Of a stretch of 64,000 nt of DNA, positions 35,001-48,800 are shown piece by piece. Numbering within the stretch: the first letter of the stretch is position 1; the number at the start of each line of letters is the position of its first letter. Origin of the DNA: Lanius collurio. Lineage: Eukaryota > Chordata > Aves > Passeriformes > Laniidae. Under the pieces are notes generated by a model that was not told the origin of the DNA, did no database searches, and was given only the letters and a program-made list of their open reading frames with translations. Both the position numbers and the translations under genes were made by a program. The stretch spans positions 1,521,687-1,585,686 of the forward strand of contig JACBWW010000048.1 in the NCBI GenBank assembly GCA_020086605.1, read 5' to 3'.

Positions 35001-38000
35001 ACACAGAGAAAGAAAATCTGGTATGTATAGAACCTTTCCTCAGAGACAATTCAACATTGAGCTTAACATAAATTTAAATAGAAAGGTGGGAGAAGACCCA
35101 TCCCTAGCTGCAGAGATCTCCTACCACTTCTTTTCTTTATGTCATTTCTTTACATCCATTTCCTCAGAGAAACATTCTCACTGTTAGCTCCAAAATTTCT
35201 CTTATTCTTCCACCCTTTTTACCTCTGAAAATGAAAAAAGCTTCCTCTACCTTCAGAGGACTTCTTTTATGTGACAGAAACTCGGGTCATCTTTTTATTC
35301 TTTTCAATATTCTATGAGAAGCTTGGCAGGCTTCAGAGATTCTTTAAGTTTTAGGACTGAGAGAGAAGCAACTCAACCTTATGCACCTGTGCCAAGAGAG
35401 AATGTGCTTTTCCTGGTGCAATTTTTAAGCCAGCCACTCAAATCTTCCAACATTTTCACCTTTTTACATCAATATCAGCTTGAGCTCTCAGCTGCTATAG
35501 ATACTATCATGAGGCTGAAGGCAATAACAGAGTTAGAGCATCTACAACAGCACTTAAGTGGAATTGCACTGCCTGAGCCCGAACTGGTGATCCAAAAGCC
35601 AGCTGTTAATCTGCTGCCTATCTTGGTTAGACGCCTTCTTGCAGCACTGTGAAGTTCTCGAGACACTCAGAGCCAAATTAAAGAACTCAATACCTTTCTT
35701 TTGTCTAAAATGAGGGGAAGGTTGGGAAAGCAGCCTATACTCCATCTAAAAATGCTTGAGGGACCCAATATGTCAAATATTTTTGGAGCGTGCCTAATGG
35801 ATTAGACCTCACAAAAATGCAATGGATGCTTTCCCCTGAAACACAGCTGAAGAGGAGGCAGAAGTGCTTCCATGCCAAATACTCATACATGCATGCATGC
35901 ACACCAGATACATCACCAAATGTTCAGGACACTCTCACCCCCAGGAATGGGGAATGTAACACTCTTCTCAGCCTGAAAAACTCAATGGGCATTAACTGTG
36001 TTTCACTCATTTAATAGTGTTCTGCTAGAGGTAAGGACTGAAACCTACAGATGCCTTTTTTCCTGCTGGTCACCACAGCCCGTGAATTACAATGTAATGA
36101 TGTATCAATGCTCTTCCCTGCTTTGCCGCACAGAGGGGTGGAAAACCCACTCATTCTAGTTAGTTCTGTGACTGATTATGAGAACCTTTATTTATCAGGT
36201 GGGAGATGTGAGTTGAATTGTTTGCTGGAAGAGCTGGAACTTGAATCTTCAAACAGAATTGTGGACACCATACCTTATGTTGAAAGTGGGTTTTGGCACC
36301 ACTTTTGGTTGCATTTTAAAAATAACTACAAAACCCCAACCCAAACCAAAAAACCACCAATCCAAACACATGAGTTCTGTTACATTTCCTCAAGCAGTAA
36401 TCAGGACAACACGTCTTTAAAAGACAGAAGAACTTTTCTATAGTCCTGACTAATCTGAGTTCTGCATAGGGATGGATGTAAGGTAGTCTTGTGTTGTCAG
36501 TATTTGTTACTCCTTGGCTCTCAGTAGACCCTCATTCAGGGTGCTGGCTGTTCAAGAACATTGTTGAGAAGTTCCTAAGGATTCCTGCCTGAAGAATAGC
36601 TGCTTAACATAAATTTTGAAGGCAAAAACATGGACATGCTGCATCTAAGTATGAAGTGACCACAATATTATCTACTCTTTCTTAAACTGTTTTTGTTAGA
36701 AATGTTGCCCTAAATTTTCCTCTTCCTACACATACTTCTCTCCTTCAAATCAATGAAAGGAGATATTTTTTGGTCAGTCTCAATCCAGTCATCCTTCATT
36801 GCCATGTGACTTTTTGATAAGTGTTAATTGTCTTACCAGGTGGCTGACTATTTGGTTACCAGCCCTGCTTGGGTGGGCTGGGCATGTCTTGTGTATCCAT
36901 CTGAACAACAAATTATCAGGGGATAGCAATCCTCCACTGTTTGTCCTATATCAGATCAAACTCGAGGTAAAACATCAGGATGTTGTAATCAAAATGTTTG
37001 CAGAGACACGGAGAACAGAACAAAAATATTTATCAATGGTCCACTGTTTAGCTGATACTGCTTTTGAAATTAGTAATTACCTGCAAAATTTTAATATCTT
37101 TTCATCTGATTTAATATTGTTTTCTCTCTCTGAAGAATTTACCTTTATGAAAATTTTCTACTGTATATTCTGAAAGGGTAGTTTCCCTTTTATTGCTTTA
37201 GAAATTTGAATCTGAACTTAGCCAGAGAGATCATCCCTCTGTTTTTGAAATCTGACACCCCATGGGCTTTATGTTTTCCCTTTGTCCATCTGCTGACAGG
37301 AGGAGTTCAAGCTAGTGTTTGAGTTTGCATACTAGGGCATGTGGAGAAAAAAATTACCAGGTAAGAAATTACTATTCTTCAGAGTTCTCTCTTTTTTTTC
37401 CTTTTCCTTTTGTTTCCCAGTAAGAGGCACAAAGATAAGTGGCAGCACATGGCTTGTAGCTGCCCTGTTATAGCAGCACTCCCAGAGGCCAGTTCAAAAG
37501 TCATAGTTCTGATACTAGCTAATCTGGCAAGGGGATTTCAATGGGTGGATGTGAGAATAACATCTGCCTTTCAAATCTTACACTTGCCAACAAAGGCATG
37601 TGAGGTTTTTTATTGTTCCAAGAACCTCTCAAGCAAAGAGAAGGTAAAAGTCCTACGAATTGGAATCACCTGCTTGAACTAATGTTTTGGCAAGCTCCTG
37701 TGTTCCTGGAGCTGGTTCAGAGTGTTCTGGGCTATGTGGAATGGGTAAAATCCACAAAAATTACTTACCACCACATAAATATTTTTGATACTGTTTTGTT
37801 CAGATGGGAAGAGTGTAGAGAACAAGCCTAGTAAGTGTGAGACACATACTGTGTCTGTGTCACCACTCCCTTTACTTCATAGTCTTTTGTATTCCTGTCT
37901 GAGACAAGAGAAACAGAGCTTAGAGATCAAGAGGTGAGCCACTTTCCAACCTGATGCTGCAAAGAGCGCAGAGGATTAATTTGCTGTTTTCCTGAATCCT

Positions 38001-41000
38001 TTATTGCATGGTCTCAATAATTGTTTTGAAGAGCTGAACTGGACGATGCTGAAAGTTTCTGAGAGTATTGTTATACTTAGATTTGTGTATACAGCCTGTA
38101 TGTCTCTCACACCTTACCACTTTAGTGTGAAGGGCTCCTTTTTGAACCAGAACCTTGTTATGAACCTCATAAAATAGCCCTGCTGAAGGACTGCTTGTTT
38201 ATCCTTCAGAAGAAAGACAATGGAATGTCCTCAAATACTTGTAAATTCGTGGTAAAAATGGAAAACCTACCGAATGAGCACATTTTCCATACATTTTGTT
38301 TTCTCAAGCTGGATGAAAACCATATCTACCACTCACAAAATCAAGGTGTTATACCTCGTCATTTAGATAATTAAAAATTGAACCATGTAAGTTCTTATAA
38401 CCATGGAGCTAAAATGTGCTGTAAGTTATGTAAAACAAACCAAGGGTCTCCTTGATCTGAGGACACTCTTAGCCCTTTTGAGTGCTGACATGCCCATAAA
38501 TGCCTAATTTATTCAAAGTGAAACATTCTGCAGAGAGAACTAGAAAGTCTCAGCCAGCATGCCATTGAATAGACCAGTTAGGATGTTTCCCGGGAGGTTC
38601 AGATGGCTGCTTTGAATCAGGCATGAGAGATGTTAATGCCTATGTCTCTGTAGCTTCCAATCAGGGCATGCAGTGTCATTACTTTTATGAATTTTTAAAG
38701 TAATATGGCCAGTCTTAGATTTTCCTACTCAGCTTTTCTTGTTTGGTCAGATTTTCTGCTAAGCTGCTCTGCCAGCTGTAGAGGAAGTGCAGCTGAAATA
38801 GGTTTCTCACATATGTGTCCAGATGCCTAAAGCTGTGTGATATGACTGCAAGCTCTTGAGGGTATCACACTTCCTTTTTTTAGAAATGTCTGTAATTAGA
38901 GTGATAACTCAGGGTCAATCAAAAAGTTTAATGTGACCTCAAAGTATTTATCTTTTAATTATTCAATTACTGTGGATTTTTAAAAAGAGTGACTTTAATC
39001 ACAGCTCCTGTGTGCTTTTCAGCTTCCCAAATATGAATAGACTCCAGCACTGCCTTTTTCCTTTGTCCTTTCTGGTGTATTTGCTGGATTCAAACTGCAT
39101 GTTATTCCTTCTTTAAAGTGGATACTTATGATCTATCTTTCCTTGGCATTAGCACCAGCACTGGCACTTTATAGTGCCTCAAGCATTTAATCACATCCTT
39201 CCTCTGAACTTTAATCTGGTGGGCATAATTTACCTCTCCAGGGAAAAGTTAAGTACATAAAACAATTTTAAAAACATTGAGAGCCTGTTTGCCCTTAATT
39301 AGAAAGCACAAGGGATGTATGAACTCAGACAAAACAATAAGATTCATGTATGCCATTTTGACTTAATTCTGTTACCACTCTTGGGCATTCTTTGGAGGAT
39401 GTGATCAACATCCTTCAGTGTACACTAAATTTCCTTCCATGAGGTACCTCCCAACCTACATCATGAAGTAAGTCCATACCTCTGCTGGTGATATGGGTCA
39501 TTTTCCATTCATGCAGTATGTTCATTCTTTCACTCATTAAAATCACCAGTTATCTTTTTTCTTGGAGGCAGTAATTCTCTTTGTCAAATGACCAGCTATA
39601 ACATTTTCTTTACAGGTGATTGAAGGCTATCACCTATTTGTGAAATGTTGATCTCTTCAAGTACACACTGGAAAAACTGGTGTTTGTCTGAATGATACTG
39701 ATTTTTTTTTTTTCTGTGCTGGTAGGATAATCATAGTTTAGCAGCTGTTGATTGTTAGCCTGTGCTAGAATGTCTGTTGTCCAGATCTCTGGGTTTTGAA
39801 TAAGTAGCAGGGCAAGATAGCAGGGATTCTAAACACAGTCCACATTCAAATAGTTTCCTCTCTGACATAGCACTCTTAATTTTCTTGATATAGAAAGTTT
39901 CCCAAGTTGCCTCACCTAGGGGTGTTTTTCAGAGCTGCTGAGAGTTGACAGTTTTCATGGTTTTCAGTTCATGGTATGGTATCTCAGCATGCTTGAAAAT
40001 TAGGGCAATGTTTTTCTAGATGTCCATGTGAGAAGGGTCCACAACAAAGCTCACTTCAACCATTTAATCACTGCGTACTCATCATAGTGGTATTGTGAAT
40101 GCTGAAGTAATGATATGGTTACTAAGATACCTTGGATTACTTTAGAGGTTTGCTGAAATTAACTATTCATCAGTGCAGAGATCAGATTGCCAAAGTTCTC
40201 AATCCAAGTGCAGATGCTTCTTGCATTGTGTGATAGCTGGAAGAATTTCTTACAATTTAAGTGTGCACATAATAATTTAGGTTACAGTGTTTAATATCTA
40301 AGGTTCCTCATAGATCATAATCTTGGAACCTGAATTCAGGAACACTCTAGAAATGGTTAAAAAGACCCTAAAACTTTAATACAAAACTGGAAGTTAGTAT
40401 TTTAAACAAAAATGAAAAGAACTTCACTAGATAATACTATAATAAATGTGTATAGAAATTTTCACAACCCCCCCCCATAACTTACTCTTTCCTCTGCTGT
40501 TAAAAAAAAATCTGATACTGAAGAAAAAAATAAATTTATTACCACATTTTCATTCAGAATTTATCCATAACTTTTTTCAGTACCCACAAAAATGATACTG
40601 AAGAAACCAAACACACACATGCAGAGGAGTATGATTTAATGCCTGGAATAATCAGAAAAAATATCCTGCCATCTCCAATCAAATTTAGCCTGTATATTAT
40701 GGTGAAATTCTGTAAGAAAAAACAAAGAAGCTGTCATCACATCTAATGGCTTTCTTACATTCAGAATCCCCTCTGGAATAATAATTACATCAGTGTATCC
40801 TTAGTGATGTATCTCTGCTCTGCCTGCTCCCACTGTTGTGCCTGCACTGTTAGATGTTACCTATGATTTATGTCAGGCGTCTATACCGTGCTGTGCTGCA
40901 TTGGTGGCTGCACATTTCCATATGGATGGGTATCCCGTGGCTTCTGGCACTGCTCCCGGGCCCTGCTGAATCCCAGGCCATTTTTATACTAGATTGCAAG

Positions 41001-43882
41001 GTATGTTTAGAGGCATGGGGAATTGTGGGGATGGGAATCAATTGTTTGTAATTGAGTTCTGCTGTATCTCACAACTCACTTGCTGATCAAATAATGTGCC
41101 CAAGCGCATATATATACATTTATTTATTTATATATGTATTTACCTAAGCACATATCCCTGGGTAAATTTTCACCACAAGCTTTGTGTGCAGATTTGAACA
41201 TCATAACCATGTACCTGAAGACATTCTAGACATTAATAAAAGTGTTTCAAGCTCTTACAAATTTCATTGAGTTTTAAAAAGCTGTAAATCAGGGTCCCAC
41301 AATAAGAGTGGAGAACACAATGGAATCAGTAATTTATGTCACCTTAAAATGACATCTGTATCTGCTTGACAATCTTGGATTTTTTTAATGCCTGCAATAA
41401 CTTAATGGAAGGTATACTCTAGCTTTGAGCTAATAATGGCATTAATCCTTAATGACAAAGAACAATTATTTGCATGTTTGAATTATGGTCTCCTTTCTTA
41501 TATCACCTGACTATTATCATATAGATATTGCACGATACTCACCTTTTTATCAGTATGCTATCCTTCTGTCTTGAGCATGCAAATTCCAAGAACCAGGGAG
41601 AGAACAACACTGCAAAGGATTACAGTCATCACAAAAATGGTATGTTTTGTGTCCTTTAGCTAAATAAATTGGCCTTGAGAAACCCACGCTTATATGTTCC
41701 TGATTTTATTCCTGGTGGGAGGATGGAGGATGGCATTTCTAGCACTTCAGGGACTCATAAAAAATATTGAGTCAGTGAGCAAGTTAGGAATCAGCTGGAA
41801 ATTGTTCCTGGCACATCTTACATTTTTTTCCATGATAGCAATGTATCAAAACAAGTCATCTGTGCCATACCAGGAATCACACATAACTTGATAACAGGCC
41901 TCTAGTCAGACAACATTATCTGGTAGAATTTGTCTTCGGCCACAGATGCCTCAGAGGGAATGTTTTATATTGACAACTTCAGCAAGAGCAAGGAAGCAGT
42001 GACACTGTATAGTTTGAGCATTGTATATTACATTTCCTTTGAGCTGGCCTTCACATCTCTCACCCTGTAATTGCTTTCTGCTTTTGGTTTGGTGATGATC
42101 CAGGTTACATAAAGACTGTTTGACTGGAAAGATTTGGATGAACTCCCAGTGTCTGAAAGGTAATCTATGTGAAATGGCAGGAAACAATTTTTTCTCCCCC
42201 CCCAATTTCTTCAGCAAACCAAGTAAACCTTTTGCTTCGTTAGTTTCCCCCCTCCTTGTGCCTGTCAGTCATTATTCATCCAGAGTAACTAATCGTAGCA
42301 ACAAAGTGGCTTCCCAGAACCCTCACTCCTGGCAATTAAACATCCACCACTGCCCTGTGAAAACTTCTACCCGATTTGCTGTGGGACTTTCTTTTGTAGG
42401 TGGAAAACACATTTTATAGGTGTACAGTTCTGTCTTGCTTCATTCGCTGCAGTGTTCAGTGTAACAAGGCACCGCTGCAAAGCATGTTTCCCAGGCAAGG
42501 AACATGTCTTCTTATCTCTGCTACAACACCTAACAAGGCTTCTCTTTCTCCATCGGGCGTGAGCAGGACAGTATTTTGCCCTCAGCTTGTCTGCCTGGTC
42601 CTGTAGGCTTAAGTATACATTTTGAATTCATAAGTAAGACATGCCTCTTGTTGATAGATTAACAGTTTCAAATCCAGAAATCCCTAATTGCTTTTCCAGA
42701 CAGCAGTGCTTATCCGAAGTAGAACACAGCTACATGGAGTAATCTATGAAGCAATCAGTGATGCTGTTTCATAATAAATCCATTTGCAAGCAGTTTGCTC
42801 CTGGTTCATGAGTGCCACGACTTCCACGGTAACATGTTTGTCCTTGTGCTGTTGGCATTGTGCACGTCAGATCAATGGGCCCGAATGCCCATTTTGTGCA
42901 CCAGCTTAACTTCAAATGCAACTCAGTGTTGTGGGAAGGCTTTCTTGTTTCTGTTGCAAAACTGCTTTGTAAAAGCTGGGTAAACAAACTAGCTGTGCAG
43001 CTTAAATGTGTGCAGTGCTGCAGACAGAGTGTAGGAGGAGAAAGCTCTAGGTTTGATGAAGCTTTTTAGCAGATGTAACGTCACTTACATTCAAATGCAG
43101 TTCACAATTCACTGCCAAACATTGCAGCAAACTGCAGGAAAAGTCGAGAGTTTTTTTATGACAGGAGAGGCCAATCACAGAGCTTGTTTCAGTTTATATT
43201 TCCATTTTTTTATTCAAACTGCACTACTGAATACACAAAACAAAGTGTTATCATTTCGATTTTGCAAGAGAACCATCACTGTTCTGTGGTGACCTAATGC
43301 AGAAATGCTGCTTCACATTTCTCTACACTTTTTCTTTTCTTAATGATGGTGTAGTCCATACAGAGAGTGAGAGGGATAATAAGTCCACTTTCCAGCTGGC
43401 ACTGGCTTCACTGGCTTTCTTTTAATCCAGTATGTGAAAAGTAGATACAGTTAGGAAACTGTTCTTGTTGATTATTATAATATAATTTTAAATAGCCTTC
43501 TCATTTCCAAACTTATTTTTCATCCTACACACTCAGGTTGTATCTGAATTATATCTCACCTTTATTTACTTGACCCTTTTTAATAAAAGTCTTCAAAAAA
43601 TCCCTGTCTCCTATGGAAGCACTGTTTAATTTAATTAATAGTACTCAACAGTCAAGATCTACAGCAACAAACATCATAAAACTCCAAAGCAAAGTTCTAT
43701 GGAAATTACTGGGTCATGGGGAAAAAAAAATTAGAAGTAAGCTTCACCCTACTGCAATTAAAAAAAACAAACCCAAACCAATTTTGTCTTTTTGGTAGAA
43801 CAGATTTTTGGGAAGAAATTAAGCTTAAAGTGTTGTTTCGGTCATAAAAGTCAAACCTTTGTAGATGGATTTAATTTATAAG
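32066..43882. other. Non-coding or intronic stretch right of the CpG island
   Basis: About 12 kb of AT-rich DNA. Apart from the candidate exon at 32523-32621, I found no reading frame with both convincing splice sites and a recognisable protein. A frame at 35479-35652 (+) follows a pyrimidine-rich acceptor-like tract and ends in TGA, but it resembles nothing I know. Runs of C occur near 40468 and 42196. It may be intron of the gene driven by the CpG island, but this is inference. Confidence 0.4.
32523..32621 (+). CDS. Candidate small coding exon (unidentified)
   Basis: A 99-base segment is bounded on the left by a good acceptor (a T-rich tract ending TTTAAG at 32522) and on the right by a donor (TTTG followed by GTAAGC at 32622). 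It is open in one frame, has a length divisible by three, and encodes 33 residues that are basic then acidic (including RAEKNIWAELHDEIIRG). It lies about 460 bp right of the CpG island. I do not recognise the protein. Short open segments with splice-like ends arise by chance, so this is tentative. A 5' UTR exon is another possibility. Confidence 0.25.
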
Positions 43883-43898
43883 TATATATATATATATA
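43883..43898. repeat. (TA)8 microsatellite
   Basis: Eight TA units, followed after about 85 bases by a long pyrimidine tract. Confidence 0.95.
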
Positions 43899-43983
43899 TG
43901 CATGAGTACATCTTATCTAAAATGATAAAAGAAAACATATTCCATTCAGGAAAATAATAAAAAAATCACAGCATAATCAAAAG

Positions 43984-44092
43984 CCTGTCTGCCTTCCTGC
44001 CTTCCTTCCTTTCTGCCTTCCTCCCTCCATCCTTTCTTCACTTTTGTCCCCTTTTCTCCCTGTCTCCTTTGGTCTATCTTTCTCTCTTTTTT
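43984..44092 (+). repeat. Pyrimidine tract, CCTT/CTGCCTTC-rich
   Basis: About 109 bases almost wholly C and T on the + strand, with CCTT, CTGCCTTC and CTCC units and few purine interruptions. It is a degenerate microsatellite of the type that can form triplex (H-DNA) structure. Confidence 0.85.
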
Positions 44093-46932
44093 AGAATGAA
44101 TTTTTTTTTATGTTGAAAGTCTGTCACAGAAATTTTTAGTTTTGAATAAAGTGTACATTTTTATTGGAAGATTTTGAACTCCTTCAACCCAGAATGAAGT
44201 TAATAAATTTTTGAAGCAGAGCTTGTGTAGTGTGCCATAAATAAAGCTCAAGGCAAGGGAATGAACTGTAAATATTGAACAAATAGCTGCTTATTTGTTT
44301 TAAAGTAACCATCTGCTCTAATGGGGCAAGATCTTGTAGAAAAGACCCCATGAACTTATCTTTAATTTCTGAGAGGGACTGAACATGTAAACATTGTGCA
44401 GAATTACTGATAAAACTTTCTAACTTTTCAGAGCTTCTTTTCAAACCTTTATTTTAATATAGTTCTTTTTTATAAAGTGTGTGTATAAGTATTTATACAT
44501 ACATATATGTACATCTTTAGGTACGAGTTTTAAATTTGAATTATCTGCCATGCCATGCATACAAAATGAAACCTCTCCTTCCCACTGCCTTGTTCAGTGC
44601 AGCTGAATCCCAGTGCTACAAGAGATGCCGGGAAAAAGGGGAAGGCTTAGGCCTCCCTCTGAAAATGGTGATCCAATGTGAGGCAGCAGAAAGGATGTCT
44701 GGCATACACAGTTGAAGCCCCTTGTGTGTGTGTTGCTCCTCACCGAGGCAGAGATATAGAAGAACTGGGGTCTCAGATACAGTAACTGCGTGGTTCTGAA
44801 AACCTCCGTGCTGTTGCTGCTCTTTCCTGGGGGCAGAAAGGCAGTGTATTTCTCTTGTGTAGCCAGCACTGGGTAGTGATGGTGTACACCATTTTTATCT
44901 GTCTCCTTTGTGGCACACCATTCAACAGTGTGCAGGTGGGACCAGTCTCTGTTTCCTACCCTTCAACAAACCTGTAGGAAAATAACACTGATCATACTAA
45001 AGAAAGACAGTAGGGACACATGATCCAGGATACTGCTTCTTACAGATGTTTAGGGAAATTATTTTTAAAAAGGAATGAGAATGAACAGTCTTGAGTATGC
45101 TGTCTCACCAGTGGTTTAGGAATATCCTGAGGCAGGCTACGTGTCAAGCCCATTGCATCTAATACTCACTGGTGGAGGCACAAGAATTTCTGATGCTCTT
45201 TGGAATCTGTCATAACTTCTATCATTGTTTAGCACCCAGCCTCCCTGAGGGAGAAAATTTATCAAGGCCACTATGTATTATATGAGAAAAGGCACCCTTT
45301 TTTTGGTTTGAGCTTCTTGTCTCATTAAGTAGAACATAAAGCTGGCAGAAACATGGAGCATCCTGCTACAGGTGGTGACTGCAAGAGTTTTAGCACACTG
45401 GGATACATGGAATTTCAGTATGACATGTCCCCTCATGCCACAGCCAGCAAAACACATTCCAGCACTGTAAATAAGGCCCTTTACTGTGTATCACCTTCAG
45501 ATGACTCTTTCTGAAGCAGAAGAGTCCTAATCTTTGTCAGTCTTACTCCATATGTAAGCTTGTATGTATAATTTACAGCTTACTTTCCTAAAGTGGGTTT
45601 ATGTGCTCTAATTGCCAGTCCATCCAATATCTTCTTCTTGATAATGTTTAAATTGATAAAACACTACCAAATTTGACACAAGGGTAATGATCTCATAAAA
45701 ATTATACATTTCATAACTACTGGTGGTTGACTTTTGGTAGACTCATAAACTGAGTCTCTACTTTGACAAGCAATTTCATTTTAAACTGACAATGTCACTG
45801 AAAACATTCCTTCCCTCCCAGCATTTGAACTAGCAGTGAACCAGACTGGGGAACCAAGCCAACAGAACAAAAATAATAGTGGGAAAAAAATGGAGAAAAA
45901 ATGAGTTAGTGCGTACACGGGTACGTATTAAAAGGGTTTCTCCTGCTTCTTCCTCTAGGGTCTTCAGAAAGACTGCTGAAGGACAGCCCCAGGAAGGGGC
46001 CTCAGCCCAAATCAGCACTAAACTGATCTGTTTCACCTGAAAAGTGGCCAGTCACCAGGGACATTACCTGGTGGCTTCAGTGGCAGAGCTCTGTTTTTCA
46101 TGTCAGAGAGCGGCCAGGATATGGGGTGGGAGTGAGGAGATTGGGAAATGGGCAGAGGAGAATATGGAGGCACAGGACACAAATCCATAGGAGTTGAGGC
46201 TTTGCTAGCTCTCTTGCTGCTGGAACAGCAAGTTGCCCTTCTACTTAGGCTATTGTGCAACCAGAAGTGTATCGAGAAAGAAAGCAGGCAAGATAATTAT
46301 TGTTCACTCTGCCATACTTATCTGGTTTCCTACTATTCTGTTGTTTATTGTAGTTTTTTACTAGTTTGTCTGATACTGTATTAAATATATCCATCTGTAC
46401 CCCCCAAGATCATCCTTGTACTTCTTTGAAATAAACATGATCCCACATCAGCAAAGACATTTCCTGTCTCAGTTGGAACCAGATGTCTCCCATTCATTTT
46501 TATACTTAAGGGGGATTTAGGTGAATGTATTGAGAAGTGTTACTATTTTAAAGATAATGCTCTTTAACAACTAGAATTTTGCAATAAATGCAGCAGAAGC
46601 AGATCCATAAAAAGACAAAAATATGCATGTGTGACAAGGCAGGAAAAGCAGTAAAATTTTGTACATTTACTGTGCATATGTGTAATTGCAAAACACACCA
46701 TGATGCAGGGGACCTACCTGTTTGTTGCTAATAAGAGGCATTGTAGAAGAGAAAGTTAATAAAATAGTTCAACTAAAGCTGTTTGCAGCAGTAATGGTCA
46801 CCAAAAATGAATTTTGAAGAGTCCTAAATTAATATTTACACATCATTCACCAAATGGTGGTTGTATTTTTATATAGTTTCATAAAAGTTGTCTATATGTA
46901 TTTTGCACTAGTTGAGTATTGGATTGCTGTTT

Positions 46933-46957
46933 GATGATGATGATGATTGATGATGAT
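46933..46957 (+). repeat. GAT trinucleotide repeat
   Basis: Five GAT units, one extra T, then three more GAT units. Confidence 0.9.
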
Positions 46958-48095
46958 TATTTAGCTGCCTTAACAGTTTGTTATTCTGGTAACTAGAATG
47001 GATTTAGGAGTGATAAAATTTTTCTTGATATTAAAATTATTATTTTTTCAGCAAAAATATCTCTTAGAAGTTATTTTCTACTAGTCTTCGATTGATATGT
47101 AAAATGAGAGGATGCTTCTGCAATTCTTATTGCATTGCTCATTCTCTACTACTTCGTCACTGTGCATCAAGCTTTGATTACATCTACATGGGTAACTGCA
47201 TGGAAAATCTGGATGGCCTGAGTGACCTGTCCTTGGATGAATCAAACTGCTGTCCCTGAAAACAGAGACAGCTCACGCCTGTCTCCCTGTGCTAAGCAAA
47301 TTCCCTATCTGCCACAGTTCAGTCATGAGCAAAGTCATATTGATGTTAGTTGTTTGCCCAGCAGCTGATCTCAAAATGTCATATAAAAGGTGGGAAATTT
47401 CCCTACACAAAAACGGTGACAGCCTTATATTGATTTAATTGGGGTATATTTGGTCTCTGTAATTATCATGTAATTTGGGAACCTGGATCCATTAATGATA
47501 CAACATTTCCCAGATACCCTTGATAAAGAAGAATCTGTTAAAGATTTTATGCCATGTGGTCATATGATTTTTGATTGGGCTTAATTTTACTTGTGTAAGT
47601 ATGAGAAGGTCGAATTAGAAAAAACCCATATGTATGGCAAGATGAATGAAGAACTAATAGAGGCAGCTCATCATAACCAACTGTCTGAAAGACTGCATAA
47701 TTTATGCTAACTTCTGACTTTCAGTAAATAACACAGCATCTGCATGGATTGAAGCTCCGAGGTGAAACCAGGAAATGTCACATTTGAACTGTTTTGCTGA
47801 TCCTTTTACCCTCTAAACCTTGTCTGTGACACGTTTTAAGAGACCAGAGGGTCTCTCAGGACAGGAACACAGTCATAATGAAAGCTGTTAATTACGTCTG
47901 TGCAATCTGGACAAATCTATCTTCAGAGTGTGATGCAAGGACTTAATTTTAGCCATGATGACAATGACTGCAGCAAATGGCAGACAGTGAGGAAATGCAC
48001 AACTGGCCATGCTGATGTGCCTGCAGGTCCTGGTGCAAAGCAATGCTGTCCAAGTACTCATTTGAACCACAATTACAAGGTACATGGTTGCAGGA

Positions 48096-48168
48096 ACACA
48101 AGCAAACAAAACAAAATTAAAAAAAAAAAAAACAAACCAAAACAAACAAAAAAAAACCAAAGCAAAAC
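48096..48168 (+). repeat. A-rich low-complexity tract
   Basis: About 70 bases of A with interspersed C and few other bases (AAACAAA, AAACCAA). It gives a spurious Lys/Gln/Asn-rich open frame on the + strand and a Phe/Leu/Val-rich one on the - strand. Confidence 0.85.
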
Positions 48169-48776
48169 CCCTCAAACACCATCATAGTGTTTTAACTTCC
48201 AAAACTAGCAAATAAAAAAAAAAAAAATAAAAAGGAATCTTGCTTAAAAAGAAATAAAAGAGGCCACAAAATGGTATATATGTAGGGATATGCCCAGCTG
48301 TGTTGAAAAGTATAATGTTGAAATTTCAGAGGAAATGCACATCAAACCTTAAAAAATATTATGCCAAAACAATGAAGAAAAAATAAGATCCAATAAAATT
48401 CAAACCATTGTGAGTAGGCAGTGAATTAAAAGGTAAAAAGACTCTTCAGATGACTATACATCATTCCAGGAGCTTGATATTCTCATGCAAAGAATGAGTA
48501 ATTCATCATTCAAAGATTGAATGATATCTTTCCTTCTTGAATAAGGAACTATAGAAAAATATAAAATAAGGCAAATTAAAAATCAAAATGCAGTCAGATA
48601 AAAAATATTTTGGGTACAGGTTTGTTTGAGAACTAATAAATAAATGCAACTTAATAAATAAATACTTTGGAAACAAATCATGTACATAAAGTTTCCAAGA
48701 AGCTGTTGGCTGCAAGGCTAATAGGAGGTCACAGTGTAAATAGTGTGCTCATAGACCACTTTCCTGGGGAAGACTA

Positions 48777-48800
48777 AATGAATGAATGAATGAATGAATG
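48777..48800 (+). repeat. (AATG)6 microsatellite
   Basis: Six perfect AATG units, then decayed AACG units. Confidence 0.95.

Noticed and set aside
35314..35652. 112-codon + strand frame with an acceptor-like tract at 35478 and a terminal TGA
   Set aside because: It might be a last exon, but there is no known domain and no linked upstream exon that I can defend, so it is not listed as a gene.
47888..48187. 95-codon frames on both strands
   Set aside because: They run through the A-rich tract, giving Lys/Gln-rich or Phe/Leu/Val-rich low-complexity peptides.
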